DNA of 64,000 nt from NCBI GenBank assembly GCA_949152475.1, contig OX424564.1:33416165-33480164 (forward strand). Reading direction: 5' to 3'. Origin of the DNA: Terebella lapidaria (lineage: Eukaryota; Annelida; Polychaeta; Terebellida; Terebellidae). The translations under genes and the position numbers were made by a program. The notes under the pieces are model-generated. The model saw only the letters and a program-made list of their open reading frames with translations, had not been told where the DNA came from and ran no database searches. Below, one piece after another: positions 1 through 12,564 of this stretch; position 1 is the stretch's first letter; each line of letters starts with the position of its first letter.

Positions 1-286
1 CAAAAAAACCCGTGTGCAATCCCAGACATTCAACGACGGGGCTAAATTTAACATTGAGGTAGATTGTCATCTTTCGCGATAGAAGTCTGAAATTGGATAG
101 AAAATTGCAGTTTGACTCCCAGGTGAAGTACACCAAGTTATAAAACGACACTATCTAGCATCGCAAAATATCAGCAAAAAAAAAAACCGGTGTAAACGAG
201 TTATAAAAATCAGAGTATAGATGAAGATTTATGTGTGCGATAATGTATAATATTATGACTATTTTACCTGCTGAGTATACACCAAC

Positions 287-3200
287 CTGCAGCAGATGAT
301 CGAACTGCGAAGCGTGTCTCTGGGAAGTGTTCACTGAACTGCATGTCGAGCTGTTTGACAACTGCGTCTTGTACTTCAGCACAAAGTTCGGAGGTCGCAA
401 TGCTGCTGGATACAGACTCACACACCTGCTGAAGTGTACCTTCCTTCTGTCCGCTGACGAAATGGAAGATCGGCAACTTGTCAAAACGGTTCAGAATATG
501 ACCCGAGTCCACACAATGTGTACAAACTGTACATGTATTGACGGTGAATGACTCTCAAAAAAAACATACCTGGCTACATATACTAAATCAGCAATTTGGC
601 TGGCAAGATCTTTAGAATTCTAAAAGAAACAAGCACAGAGCAAAGTTCAATATCTTACAAGCAACATTGGTACAAACAATGTGCCCGACAGAGGAAAATT
701 AGAAATATTTACAGTGAAATTTATGAAGACAATAGGTTTAGTATGTTTGGTATTTATGCATTTTGTAGTACATTCAACTGAATTTCTTTTGTTTTTCTAT
801 CACTGAATTATTTCTGTTGGAATGTTCGGTTTTAAAAACTACCTTCAGTTGTGCTTCGAAAGCAGAAAGTGTCAAACAGAAACCGCTGGGAACAACAAAG
901 TTCTGTAACAACAAAGTACGCCATACCGTGTGTCCTGTGCAGCGCATTCATACGATAGTTTAGTTTGAAAGTTTATCTATAAATTTGCAACATATTTCGA
1001 CCTTTACATAGGTAAAAGCAAATATAACAAGTATACAAGATTTTGAAAAGTATAGTGAATGATTAAACACGAGAACAGAACTGAGGGGAGACAGTTAGAT
1101 GGACTTGTGTGATTTTGACATCATGACTTTGATGCGCATGATAAGTATGTTGCGAGAGCTTGTTACCTTTGAGGTCAGTTGAGTAAGAAGAGCAAGTTGG
1201 CAACCTTTGCCTCCGACCACGTCAGCCCTGCTGCAAGATGGTTTGGAGAACGGCAAGATGAAAGCTCCCTTGTCATGAGGCGGTATGGTCTCAGGCGCTT
1301 GAAGCAGAGGGTAAGAGTCTAGCTGCGGCACTGGGCTTCTAGAGTTCTCTCTGTGACAAATTTAACATATTTTTAAAACTCAATTCAACAGGTTTCTTTG
1401 AATGTGATTGCCAATAGTACAGTTGCATACATCAGCCAAATTAACCAGTGAATTCACTGAGGAAAAATTTGGAAAATGCAATTTTGCAGAAATACAATGG
1501 ATATTCAAGTTCAATACATTACAAATTCAAATAGCGATACACCATGTACAATGGTCTATCAGAGAAGTGAATAGGAGAAGTGAGTTATTCAAACTCTCAA
1601 TTTCATCAAGTAAATCATTGAAATAAATGTTGTATACATTGTCATTCAGTTGAACATTTGAATGAACATCAATATTAAACACACACACACCTTCTATAAA
1701 GGAACTCGGCTACAGCTTGCCCTTTGACGCCATTGACAGTGATACGACAGCAGTTCTCATAAATAACATTGCCCCAGTCGTCAAGGTGATAGTAGACAGG
1801 ACAGAACTCACTCTGTACAGCCACGGAGAAAACTCTGCCTCCTGGAAACATTAGCAGGCAGCAAGATCACAGCCCATGGGCACAACTGGATTACTCAGGG
1901 AGTTCTGTTGACTCGATATTCAAAGTCATTGAATGTTCCATCATAATTGATTTCAACTTGTTGTCTTTACAATACCGCTTTCGCAAATCTTCACTAGTGA
2001 TGCGCATGTTATATGCTAATAACTAGCTCTGGCCAATACTGGCGACATGAGGCAAGCATCAACTCCCTAGAAGCAAGCAGCTTTTTATGTTGCATTTGGC
2101 AAGATGCAATAATTGAAGGCTCATTACATGTATGTTTACGACACATTGTATTGATGAAAGCCTAATGCATTACACCAGTGTAAATGAATATGAGTCTTGT
2201 GGTCATTTTTGGAAATTTCGGCAATCTCGAGAAAGTCCAGGGCAAACTTGACATTCCTAAATGGCGCCGGGCCATTTCAGATGGGTGCTTCACGATGATG
2301 ATTTTGATTGAATTTTTGATAACGCAGCAAGTGAACGTTGATGTCACTAATGCTGAATCGTCAAGTTGGACTAAACAAAGCTAATTAAGAGAAAAACTAG
2401 ACGCTTCCGGTCGCCTACGACCGCTTGGGTGTATCCCCCGTAGCCCTATCATCCCTGTTGCCCCAAATATATCACTGATGTACATTGTGAGTGTGAAACC
2501 TTTCAAGCTTATTGAAGGTCGAATTCAAGATCACCACTAAAATCACTGCATACGAATTTCCATTTCGACATGTTCGATAAAATAACGAAATTACAGCCAG
2601 ATAAGAGTTTTCACCTAAAGTTATATTTCAACTCAGAATATTTGACAAACTTGGTTCCAAGTTGAAATTCAAGCAAAAGTTGACAAAAACTGCATTTCAA
2701 GATGACTAAATTGGAGCCAGATCGAACTTTTCACCATAAGTTATATTTCAACTCATACTATGTGCCAAACTTGGCTCCAAGTTGAAATTCAAAGTAAAAG
2801 TTGACCAAAACTACATTTCAAGATGACGAAATTGGAGCCAGATCAAACTTTTCACCATAATTTAAATTTTAATTCATAATATGTACCAAATTTCGTTTCA
2901 AGCTGAAATTCAAGTAAAAGTTTACCAAACCTGCATTTCAAGATGACGAAATTGGAGCCAGATCGATCTTTTCACCATAAATTATATTTTAATTCATAAT
3001 ATGTGCCAAACTTGGTTTCAAGTTGAAATTCGAAGTAAAAATTGACTTTACCATAATTTAAATTTTAATTCATAATATGTACCAAACTTCGTTTCAAGCT
3101 GAAATTCAAGTAAAAGTTTACCAAACCTGCATTTCAAGATGACGAAATTGGAGCCAGATCGATCTTTTCACAATAAATTATATTTTAATTCATAATATGT

Positions 3201-6200
3201 GCCAAACTTGGTTTCAAGTTGAAATTCGAAGTAAAAATTGACTTTACTGGTAAAAATAATGTTAACTTATCCGGTTGCACCCATGAAATCTCTACTGGAC
3301 AAAACTTTTAAATTGTTGAGCTCAATAATAAATGTTTCTTGTCTTAACTATTTTTCTTGAGGTCAATAATATACTTAACTAGTAAAATTGATGTTAACTT
3401 ATTCGGCTACAGCCATGAAATCTCTACTGCACAGAAGCTTTACCTTGTTGAGCCCAATAATAAATGTTTCTCGTCTTAACTATTTTTATTGTGGTCAATA
3501 ATAGACTTGACTAGTAAAACCAATGTTTACTTATTCAGCAATATTGTTCTTTTTTCACCAAAAACATCAGTTCTGTATTCTGAACAAGAATCCAATGCAA
3601 TTTGCTTTCATAGTACAGGTTATTGGAGTGATCACACATGTCAAAGTAGGTATGTACCTACAAAGTACACATGAGGCCAGAATCAAAACACATGATGCTA
3701 GGTCATGCGAGGTCTGGCTAGAATGTGATAAACGCTACCCTCCACATGCTAGCTTTTCAGTGAATATTTGCAAAATCAGTACTGTATATCTTAACGTATC
3801 AACTCTCCTAACAATGGTCTAAATACGTGTTATAGTGTTAACCACACAAAATGTTTAGTTTATGGCATCAGACAGAAACTTATCACATACCGGCAGTGAA
3901 TTTGAAGGAGAATCGTTCAGGTGGAGATCCGTTTTCTCCAATATCTGTGAGATCCATATCCACTGAAGTCACAGGAACCATCGTAGCATTGGGGAATGAC
4001 AGATAGCCGCACTGTAGACTATAGACAAAGGCATCATACAGAAATTGATATACAAAGATGTAACTAGGTAATAGAGACTCAAGATGCCTTGTGGCATTTA
4101 GGCTTAAAGATATATCTCCAGAAATATTTTTGGTGATATAATTTTTCTCGAAGTGGCAGAACAACATTATTGAACAGGAGAAGAACATACACAAGATCGT
4201 TGATTGTTACTTGACTGGCGTCACTTGACTCAACTGTTCAAATGTGTTACGAAAAAGTACAACGATTGTGCTAAACTCGCCCAGCTGTGTTAAACATGCA
4301 GTGCAGCTGCTGAGATTTTTTCACACAGTCTTGTTCATATTCTCACTGGATATTAATTTACTCACTAAGTGAGGCCTTTGCTCCAGCTGACTGTATGCAC
4401 ATGGAATGTTATACCGTTCTGAAAAGGAATTTCACAGCAATGACAAGGTTTCGCTATAATATTGATTCATGCAAATTTTTTAAAAATAGAGCCGTAGGGC
4501 TCTGCGCTTACCGAACCCAAGATATACATGTATGTTTCAGTTACATGTATATGTAAGCCGAAAGCAATGTCATGAAGTCATGAGAATAATTGCACATCAT
4601 TCACGCCTAAAACTTGCTCTACGTCAGTCGATCGTGTTAGGGCCTAATTTACAATGATATGAAACTAGAATGGAACTGACTAGTACTGTCAAAGATATTC
4701 TTTGCTTTTGTAACGGTTTCAGTTTAATGAGGTCAAAGGTAAAATTTAAGCTCACAAGAATATTCGGCATATATAATTTCCTATATGTCCTCAATTGATG
4801 CCTAAGCTGTAAAGTTGATAATAAGCAAAATATTAGCGATTTTGTGCCCTGATCTTGAAAACGAGGTCAAGGTCATCGAAATATTCAGCATACAACATTT
4901 CCTATATGTTCACAATTGATTCCTAAGCTGTAAAGTCCATAATAAGCGAGACATCAGTCATTTTGTAATGTGACCTTGAAAATGAGGTCAAAGGTCAAAT
5001 TCAAGATCACGATAATATTCAGAATATATCATTTCCTATATGCTGACAATTGATTCCTAAGCTGTAAAGTCGATAATAAGCGAGATATTAGCCATTTTGT
5101 GCTGTGACCTTGAAAATTAGGTTGAAGGTCAAATTCAAGGTCACGAGAATACTCGGCATATATAATTTCCTATATGTGCACAATTGATTCCTAATGTCTA
5201 ATCCCAAAATTAAGTGAGATATTAGGAGAAATTTGTCCCCATTATAAAGCATTAGGCTAATTTAACATGGGAAAGTCCTATCTGGGACACGTCGAAAAAG
5301 TCAAAATGGCTGCCAAACGCAGACCGACAATTCAAGGGCAACGAAACTTATACACAGCACAAAGGTATATCAGGGGAATCTTTTGAAACAAAAATCTCAA
5401 ATCTGATCTAACAGTTTTTGAGAAAATGGTCGCAAAAATCCAAAATTGGCCATTTTTCAACAAACATGGCAGCCATTTTGGCAAAAACGATTCAATCAAC
5501 GAAAAAAAAATTAGCCCAATGGGCTAGAAAGGTTACCGGAGAAATATACAGAGTTAAGCCGAGAAAGTTGAAGGTCAAATTCAAGGTGACCACTGAAATC
5601 GCCATATCTCTAACCGTGAAAATGAGATCAAAGGTTAAATTCTAGATCACCAAACTATTCAGCATACATCATTTCCTATATGTTCACTATGGACCCCTAA
5701 GCTGTAAATTTGATAATAAGCGAGATATAAGCCATTTTGTAATCTGACTTTGAAAATAAAATGACTGACCTTGAAATTTAGGTCAAAGGTCAAATTCAAT
5801 ATCATTAAAATATTCAGAATATATCATTTCCTATATGTTCACAATTGATTCCTAAGCTGTAAAGTCGATAATAAGCAAGATATTAGCCATTTTGTCCTGT
5901 TGACCTTGAAAATGAGGTCAAAAGTCAAATTCAAGGTCACTAGAATATTCAGCATATATCATTTCCAATATGTTCACAATTGATTCCTAACAAGCAAGAT
6001 ATTCACCATTTTGTCCTGTGACCTTGAAAATGCCGTCAAAGGTCAAATTCAAGGTCATCAGAATATTCAGCATATATCATTTCCTATATGTCCACAATTG
6101 ATTCCTAAGCTGTAGAGTCGATAATAAGCGAGATATCAGACATTTTGTGCTCTGACCTTGAAATTGAGGTCAGAGGTCAAATTCAAGGTCACGAGAATAT

Positions 6201-9200
6201 TCAGCATATATCATTTCCTATATGTCCACAATTGATTCCTAGTCTCTAATCTTAATATTAAGTGAGATATTAGGCATAATGTGTCCCATTATAAAGCATA
6301 GGAGAATTTAACATGGGAAAGTCCCATTTGGGCCGAGTTTGGGCCAAAATGGTCCACTTTGAGCGATTCAAGCGCAACGAAATTTATAGACATCATAGGA
6401 GTACATATGAGGAGTGTTATGTATCAAAAAGAAGAAAAGTTACTGAACAGATTTGGAGAAAATGGCCACCAAAGTCCAAAATCAGGCATTTTTCGTCGGA
6501 AACGGCCGCCATTTTGAAAAAAATACGAAAATAAAAAAACTAAAAAATACCTCCTTCTTAAATTATTTTTAAGTATTTTTGTGCAAAATTTCAGAAGAAT
6601 TCGCTCGTAAACAAAAAAGATAAAAATGTGGACGACGACGACGACGACGGACGACGGACGCAACGCCATGCCAATAGGTTATCGGACCATAGGTCCGGTA
6701 ACCTAAAAATGGTCCGGAGATATGGGCCTATAGAACATATTTTGTGAATTACAGCAATATTCATTGAACAGATTTTTCCCAGCGTTCGACAACGGCGACA
6801 GCCGGACGCCGGACGCAACCTGAGGACAATAGCTTATCGGACCATAGGTCCGGTAAGCTAAAAAATAATTCTAAACAGTAGCATACCTCCACATATCCAA
6901 ACACCACAATATATCGGTGAAACATACGCCAGTCTCGGATACCTGTGGAGAAAATTTAAATTTGTATAACATTAAGAAACTTAACATTTGTCAACATGTT
7001 TGTCAAAACTTGATATTTGTTAGAATAGAACAGAAAGAAATTGAGCTGACCGTAAGAATGGTCGCGGCAGCCCCTCAGTCGCAGAGTCGTGTCCTCGTGG
7101 CCTTGGACTTTGATCCAGCCCCTCAGCTCCCCCCACTGTTCATAGTGAGTCTGGTGCTGGCTGAAGATCCATAAATCAATACATTATTCAATGATAAAGG
7201 TTGCAATTGAGTTTAAATTTCATTTCTTTTTTTTTTACAGTAGGTTATACCAGTACACATAATTATGCTGGACTATATATGAAATATATCAGGACTATGG
7301 TACAATGTTTTGTATTAGATAGATAGATAGATTTTTATTGACATAGAACAATGGTCATGGGTAAGGCCTTACAAAAGGCAACAACGTACATTACATGTAC
7401 ATCTATGTCCAAGATAGGTAATTGAGACATTGAGACAGTGTATTCCCAGCGCACTAGACGTAGTCCGGTATTAGATGATAACCTTAAGTACTATTGAACA
7501 AGTTTAGAATATTGTAAACATATTTAGCAACATTTGTGAGGTCACATTCATACAATAGTTCATTCATAGAGTGGCGATAAATGTTCATTTGGTGTCGTAG
7601 ATGGTCTGATAGCGGGCAGTGGATTAGGACATGCTTCTCGGACTCGATGCCCTGTCCGCAGCGACATGTTGGAGATCCTAAGGAATTCGCGCCCATCGCC
7701 CCGTCTCGAATCGGAGGAAATGGGAGCCCAGTCGTATCCTGGTGACCGCAATCCGGTGTCGCCCCTCTATTTGGGGGCAACAATGACGTAGGACAGGGCT
7801 TATGCTCAAATGTGGGTTCATATGTGCATATTGCCGCCTCCTCGTCGATACAGAGTTATACATGTACATTCGATCTGATAGTTCGGTTGTAAATTCAGTT
7901 TTGGGTAAAGAGTTTGTATTCATCAACTGTTGGATTACACGTCCCAACGGGGATTTGACACGGATAGCCATCCAGATAACATTTGATATATAGTCCAAAC
8001 GGTTGTTTAGCTGGAGTTTGTTTATGAACTTTTGCTGCCTGTCACGTATGACATTGGTACAATTAGTTTGGCCTGTTTCAATGTAGACAAGGTCGTTGCA
8101 TGTTGATGAGCGGACTCCGAGTGTTTGTTTTAATGTAGAGATATACGGGGTTTCTGTTACCCGGAGGTCAGTACACATCCATGTTTCACTTGAATACAAA
8201 ATTGCGGCGTTCAGGGCTCCTTTCCAGACCTTGAGTTTCACATTATATGGTGCGTCCATGTTTTTGTTCAGGAACGACAAATATTTCCTCACATGTAAAC
8301 TCACATTTCCTCACATTACATGTGCTAAAGCCCTCGGAGGCATTTCGGTGTGAAGCATGAGAAAGAAAATAGTGACTCAACAATCAGCAAGAAAAATTAG
8401 TTCAAGGGCGAAGATACCCCTTAAACCTCCAAGACATTTGCAATGCATGGCAGTTGTAATAAAATTGTGCTGAAACCCCATCATAAAAGATTCGTCAGAG
8501 ACATACTTCTTCAATGTATCCCAGAATTCCCTGGTCCATGGTTCCCTAGCAACAGCGGTAGCCAAGGCGCCTGGTGCGATGTCAGTGTCAAAATCAAACA
8601 CATCAGTCAGAGCGTTCCAACTGTGAAGTATCAAATCATTCTTTGAGTATGTTGAGAATGGCAGTGAGAACTACACCAAGTACATGACATCAAGATCGAT
8701 CAACAGTCAGAGGGATGAAATAATGAAGGCTTACATAAATGAAAACGCCACATGTTTTGTCTTGAAATCTCGATTTGAGTAATCATTGCACATTCCTTCC
8801 CTGAAAAAGATACTAGTAATGTATCCACATATACTGTTCAAACTGATCGGAAGATGCAAAACAATGTTATTGGCAAAAATCATTTAGATCTTGTGAACTT
8901 TGACTTTAGTCAGGCACAATATTTTTTTCATCAGGTTATATTCAGTAAGTGTATTACTTAACCATAATTGATTGCTCTACTAACTTCTAAATACCGGTAT
9001 GAGAACCTGTGAACAGAAACGAAAGCTTCTGCACATAAACAATGGTGAAGGTTACTCGATAAACTGATATTTGATGAACATGATTAATACAACAAACCTC
9101 AACAATCCATTGTATGTTATCCGCCATTTCTTCATGGGTTCAATACATTCAAACTTTAGGCCTGCTGCATTAAAACTCGTATCATCCGTGTTATATACAC

Positions 9201-9776
9201 TGGTGTCAGGGTGTACAGTGCTCTGGAAAAACCCAATCCCCGGGATTTTGATCGAGAGCCACGTTTCTGCCCTGCGATTGTGACGCCGACCAATTCGTAG
9301 AATAAAGAATGTTCCGTCTTTGTGTAAACCATTGAAGTACATGCCATCCAAAGCCTGGAATAGAAGTATAGATTAAGCAAACCTAACTACCAGATACTAG
9401 TAATCTATTAAACCTAGACATGCTTCCACTCGCATTTCCTACACATCATCGATCATGCACATGGGTGTTTTTCGGGTAATATTAGTACTAAATGAGTATT
9501 GAGCAAATTTGAACATATTAATATTATACAAGTCAACTGCACATTAAATGGGCATAGGCTGACCATCGGGTCATGTTCGAGGACTTGTGGCGTCTCCATG
9601 TCATCAACGCTGTCATGTGACTTCTGTCCATAGCCGCGCCCTCCATCTGCTGACTGGGCACCGGAGATGTTCTGTTGTCTGCGTCGTCGCCACAACAAAA
9701 ACTGCATCAGCAACCATTTCAAGGGAAACCAGCGACCTGCCACATAGAAACCAATAACAAGTGTATCAAAATACAT
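287..9776 (-). CDS. Membrane-anchored PEP synthase / rifampicin phosphotransferase-like protein, 5' part (12 exons, runs off left edge)
   Basis: Exons in transcript order: 9776-9564, 9354-9098, 8800-8735, 8620-8507, 7160-7051, 6942-6887, 4418-4366, 4018-3891, 1841-1691, 1350-1167, 902-843, then one ending at 287 (start uncertain, about 453-490; a small exon may be missing before it). The first eleven are bounded by AG/GT and join in one frame for 464 codons. Seen: an N-terminal hydrophobic segment followed by WRRRRQQ (probable membrane anchor), GYGQKSHDSVDDME, then RIGRRHNRRAETWLSIK, KKWRITYNGLLR, FDFDTDIAPGALATAVAREP, HYEQWGELRG, RDHSYG, TSVDMDLTDIGENG, and the start of the PPDK_N/ATP-binding domain with VVGGKGCQLALLTQL, VPSGFCLTL and FAVRSSAAG. 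This order matches animal proteins labelled 'putative phosphoenolpyruvate synthase', 'PigC-like' or 'rifampicin phosphotransferase-like', recalled from memory. The swivelling-histidine and PEP-binding parts lie outside the window, so activity cannot be judged. An upstream exon is possible because no in-frame stop precedes the chosen ATG closely. Confidence 0.88.
2580..3250. repeat. AT-rich tandem repeat, ~120 bp unit, with a ~198 bp higher-order duplication
   Basis: It lies in the intron between the exons at 4018-3891 and 1841-1691. About five diverged copies of a unit containing CCAAACTTGGTTTCAAGTTG and AAATTGGAGCCAGATCGA follow one another. The stretch starting near 3051 repeats the one starting near 2853 almost exactly (offset ~198 bp), so the last two units arose as a pair. 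No coding potential is seen. Confidence 0.8.
3243..3520. repeat. Second intronic tandem repeat, ~130 bp unit, about two copies
   Basis: Units contain ATGAAATCTCTACTG, AATAATAAATGTTTC and GTCTTAACTATTTTT, seen near 3286/3415, 3325/3456 and 3343/3473. It follows directly on the 120 bp repeat. The sequence 3520-3890 holds nothing I recognise beyond intron. Confidence 0.7.
4480..6860 (-). mobile_element. C-family hairpin-ended repeat element with ~130 bp tandem units, inserted in an intron
   Basis: It lies in the intron between the exons at 6942-6887 and 4418-4366. On the minus strand it begins with the palindrome GGTTACCGGACC-TAT-GGTCCGATAACC (6677-6703, and a second copy at 6831-6859) and ends near 4480 with a GAGCC/GGCTC hairpin. 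In between are a (GTC)n-like run, a block with AAAATGGC motifs, then about nine diverged units carrying CAAGGTCA half-sites and CACAATTGATTCCTAAGCTG. No ORF of transposase or helicase type is seen, so it is non-autonomous. The doubled 5' palindrome suggests two overlapping insertions. Confidence 0.75.
7318..8304 (-). mobile_element. LINE (non-LTR retrotransposon) fragment, 3' end of the ORF2/RT protein
   Basis: The minus strand encodes an RT-C-terminal type sequence: LYSSETWMCTDLR, TLGVRSSTCNDLVYIETG and RLGSHFLRFETGRWARI, followed in a second frame by the C-terminal zinc motif CRCGQGIESEKHVLIHCPL. One frameshift near 7690 separates the two frames, so the copy is dead. The element ends in a short (ATCT)n tail at 7318-7332, as in CR1/L2-type LINEs; the exact clade is not determined. 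The 5' part is missing. It sits in the intron between the exons at 8620-8507 and 7160-7051, same strand as the host gene. Confidence 0.8.
8325..8440 (-). mobile_element. Old E-family element terminus (relic)
   Basis: The stretch CCTCGGAGGCATTTCGGTGTGA followed by GACTC...CAAGAAAAATT resembles the 3' hairpin and first repeat unit of the young E elements, read on the minus strand. It is heavily diverged and partly overlaps the start of the LINE-flanked intron sequence. Confidence 0.45.
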
Positions 9777-9781
9777 GGAGC

Positions 9782-10240
9782 TGTCAAGGACTGGAGATGC
9801 CTCGGAGGCATTTGGACTGATAATATTAGTTCACTAATACAATATTAGCCTCTTCTGGACAAAACTTGCCCCTGATCGGCAGACAAGTTGCTGTGCACCT
9901 AACATGTGGAATTGGGGATCCGTAGAGTGGATAATATTAAATGCTTGTATCATGATCAAAGATATCAAACTGGATGAAACATCAAGGCTTAGAGAAGACC
10001 ATTGGCAAAATTTAGGTGTATATATATGAAGATATAAAATGTTGACTCAGCAAAAAAAAATCACATCAAGGACAAAGACATCCCTATGACCCCTAAGATA
10101 CATGTATGATAATCTTGGTAATTGTAGAGGTCAACGATGTCTTTCCCTTCACACTTCACCGAATCCAAGATATTGACAAAGTTGGAACATAGCACCACAG
10201 GTGCAGTAGCTGACCGGCGGGCTCAGATCAGACATGCTAC
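9782..10240 (-). mobile_element. Old E-family relic upstream of the PEP-synthase-like gene
   Basis: GGAGATGCCTCGGAGGCATTT at 9790 and GACTCAGCAAAAAAAAATCA at 10044, followed by CACACTTCACCGAATCCAAGATATTGAC, parallel the 3' hairpin, the GACTCGGCAAAAAAATTTC core and the ACACACCGTTTCCGAGATATCGAC core of the type-B units. Divergence is much higher than among the copies at 16-57 kb, so this is an older insertion. Confidence 0.5.
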
Positions 10241-10671
10241 TGAGCTTCAATACTAAAGGTCAAGTTCAAGGTCACCAACAGACTCACCATATATGATTCC
10301 CTATATGCCTGATTGAAGTGTGATTTTTTTTGGTGAATCAAGCATGAACAGTACTGTATACATGTATGCCACAACCCACATAATGTTTGATGGATGAATC
10401 CACATAATGTTTGAGGGAAAAACAAACCTGGCTGTGAATAGGCACCATGCAGAGTGGGTTTGTTTCCTGACAAGAACAGCCCCAGCAGGCACACAAGTGG
10501 GAGGACTGCCAACGCTTCAAACAACATCCTCCAAGCATCAGGCAACTGCTCTCGTCAAAACATTGGAAAATTCAATGTCAAGTTCAATTAAAAATAAATT
10601 TTTGAGTGCTATGGTGCTCTTTGTTGGAGCATGTTAAAGTTTCCATGAGTTTTTGATCCATTCCTACATAT
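10241..10671. other. No gene recognised; 5' flank of the PEP-synthase-like gene
   Basis: A short direct repeat (CCACATAATGTTTGA at ~10377 and 10401) is the only structure seen. The open frames here overlap on both strands and match nothing I know. Confidence 0.4.
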
Positions 10672-11126
10672 TAGGGCTTCGAAGAATACTCGGGTAACCT
10701 GTTATGGTTCGGTTACCAGGTGTAACCAGTTACAAATTTTGTAACGTCGTATTTCAGCATCAAACACTTCACATAAGTCAAATTTCGGCCTAAACAAACA
10801 GAATAGAAGTGATTTTGAAACAAGAATTTTGACACAGGACTAAGAGGCATTTTGTCTTCGGGCCTTTGGCCCTCAGAGAAGACGATATTATTTGTCTATA
10901 TTTCCACGTGAAAAAGACTTCTAATGTCAAATTTTAGGCGAGATTTTGACCCGTTTTTGACACGGAGATTTGTTAAAATGTGAACTGCGAAAAAAATTGG
11001 TGTTATTTTGGACCAAATTTGGCTCTATATTTTTGGACAAGTAACCGGTTATACCACCTGGTTACGGTTCGGTTTCAAGCTAACGAGTAACCAACCGGTC
11101 ACAATTATGTACTCGTTGAAGCCCTA
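10672..11126. mobile_element. hAT-like MITE (455 bp) with 8 bp target duplication
   Basis: The ends are inverted: TAGGGCTTCGAAGAATACTCG on the left, and on the right the complement of TAGGGCTTCAACGAGTAC. The flanking 8-mers are CTACATAT (10664-10671) and CTACATAC (11127-11134), a 7/8 match of the size typical for hAT insertions. Subterminal GGTAACC / GTTACCAGGTG repeats are also inverted. There is no transposase ORF. Confidence 0.75.
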
Positions 11127-11489
11127 CTACATACATGTATATCATTAATCACGAGAGTGAACATGGCTAGCTGGTCAATTCAGTTTAAAGGCAAGTTTTT
11201 TTCACATGGCACGATTGACGAAATTGAAAGGTATTTGAAAATCCAATGTTGTTAGACCTGGAAATGAAATTCAAATTAGATCTACCCGGGTATACATGTA
11301 GGTCTACCCATGCTGATCTCTGTTCTAATATACATGCAGGCCGTCATGTCAGTATATATTATACAAGCCTGGATAAAAAAGATTCATCCCAAGATTCATC
11401 CGAGTGACTTGCGGGTATGAAGTCACTCAGTAATTCTCATAGATCTATGCAACCTGATACCCACTCCCACCCCCTCCCCCCTCCCTCCC

Positions 11490-11830
11490 CTCACAGTCAC
11501 TTATTACCGGGAAGGAGGGTATTGGTATTAATACTCCCCCCCCCCCCCCTCCCAGTAATTTTTTGTTTAGAGTAACAAGCGACTGTGCTCCCGTTACAGA
11601 CGCTTGTTACCGGGAGGGAGGGTATTGGTAATAATACCCTCCCCCCCCCCCCCCCTCTCGGTAATTTTTTGTTTAGAGTAACAAGCAACTGTGCTCCCAT
11701 TACAGTCACTTGTTAGCGGGAGGGGGGGGGGGGGGGGGTATCACCATCCCAAAAAAATTTTTTTTAGATGGTAATATATATTTTTACATGGTACTACCGC
11801 CAACCCCCTCCTGGTAATTTTTTCAGATGG
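11490..11830. repeat. G/C-run minisatellite (~130 bp unit) with long poly-C and poly-G tracts
   Basis: Units read TTGTTACCGGGAGGGAGGGT, ATTGGTA, a C-run of 13-17, then GTAATTTTTTGTTTAGAGTA and ACAAGC. The last unit ends in a G-run at ~11719-11738 instead. A related piece with a C-run and CGGTAACAAGCGACTGTGC is at 12518-12558. Confidence 0.8.
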
Positions 11831-12510
11831 TAAGCCAGTTCGGAAATGTTTTTAGGTCAGGTCAAGTGGTATAAACAAAACGTTCGTTCGCAGTACTTCG
11901 CACCATGTTCAAACTTGAGTGATGCATTGAACTCGAAGTAAGCAAAGTATTTAGTATTGTACAGGCGAAATTGAGTAATGTGTTGGTGACAGTGACTCGA
12001 CAATGGTAGCGTGACAGCATGGATTGGCTATGATTATACCACTTAACCCTGACCCAATGGGGTACCTGCTGATGCCATGTGCTTTTGGGGCTCTAAAACA
12101 GTCTATTATGCCCAAGAAGTACAAACAACGTCATATCCATTGTCTGCATTATGCAAAAACAAACATGACAAAAACATTATCACGTTTTTGTATGCAGTTG
12201 GCACAGTAGACTGTTTCTATGGTTTATCTATACCCGAATGAGGGGTTATCAGAAATATATGCAATCACCAGCTGGCAGCACTGCTTTATCAGTCTTATGA
12301 TGTCATTATATTGTTTTTGCTGGCGTGATCAATATAAACGTAATTTTCCCACCAAAATGTACGTCATTAATGATTACAGACGATATCCGTTTATGATTTT
12401 GGCGCCAAAAAGGACTGATAGTACAATGCTGCCCTCTGTTGAATGATGTTTGATAACCCCCTATTACACGGTGGCGATCCTGGCGACAAACAGGAACCCC
12501 ATTCCACTGA
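11831..12510. other. No gene recognised
   Basis: Moderate-GC unique-looking sequence with short open frames on both strands. No splice-bounded exon with recognisable protein content was seen. Confidence 0.4.
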
Positions 12511-12564
12511 ACTGAGTATAATACCCCCCCCCCCCCCCCTTCCCGGTAACAAGCGACTGTGCCT

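Noticed and set aside
10237-10637. Several overlapping ~70-100 codon frames on both strands
   Set aside because: Mutually overlapping, no recognisable protein, no splice-consistent link to the PEP-synthase-like gene.
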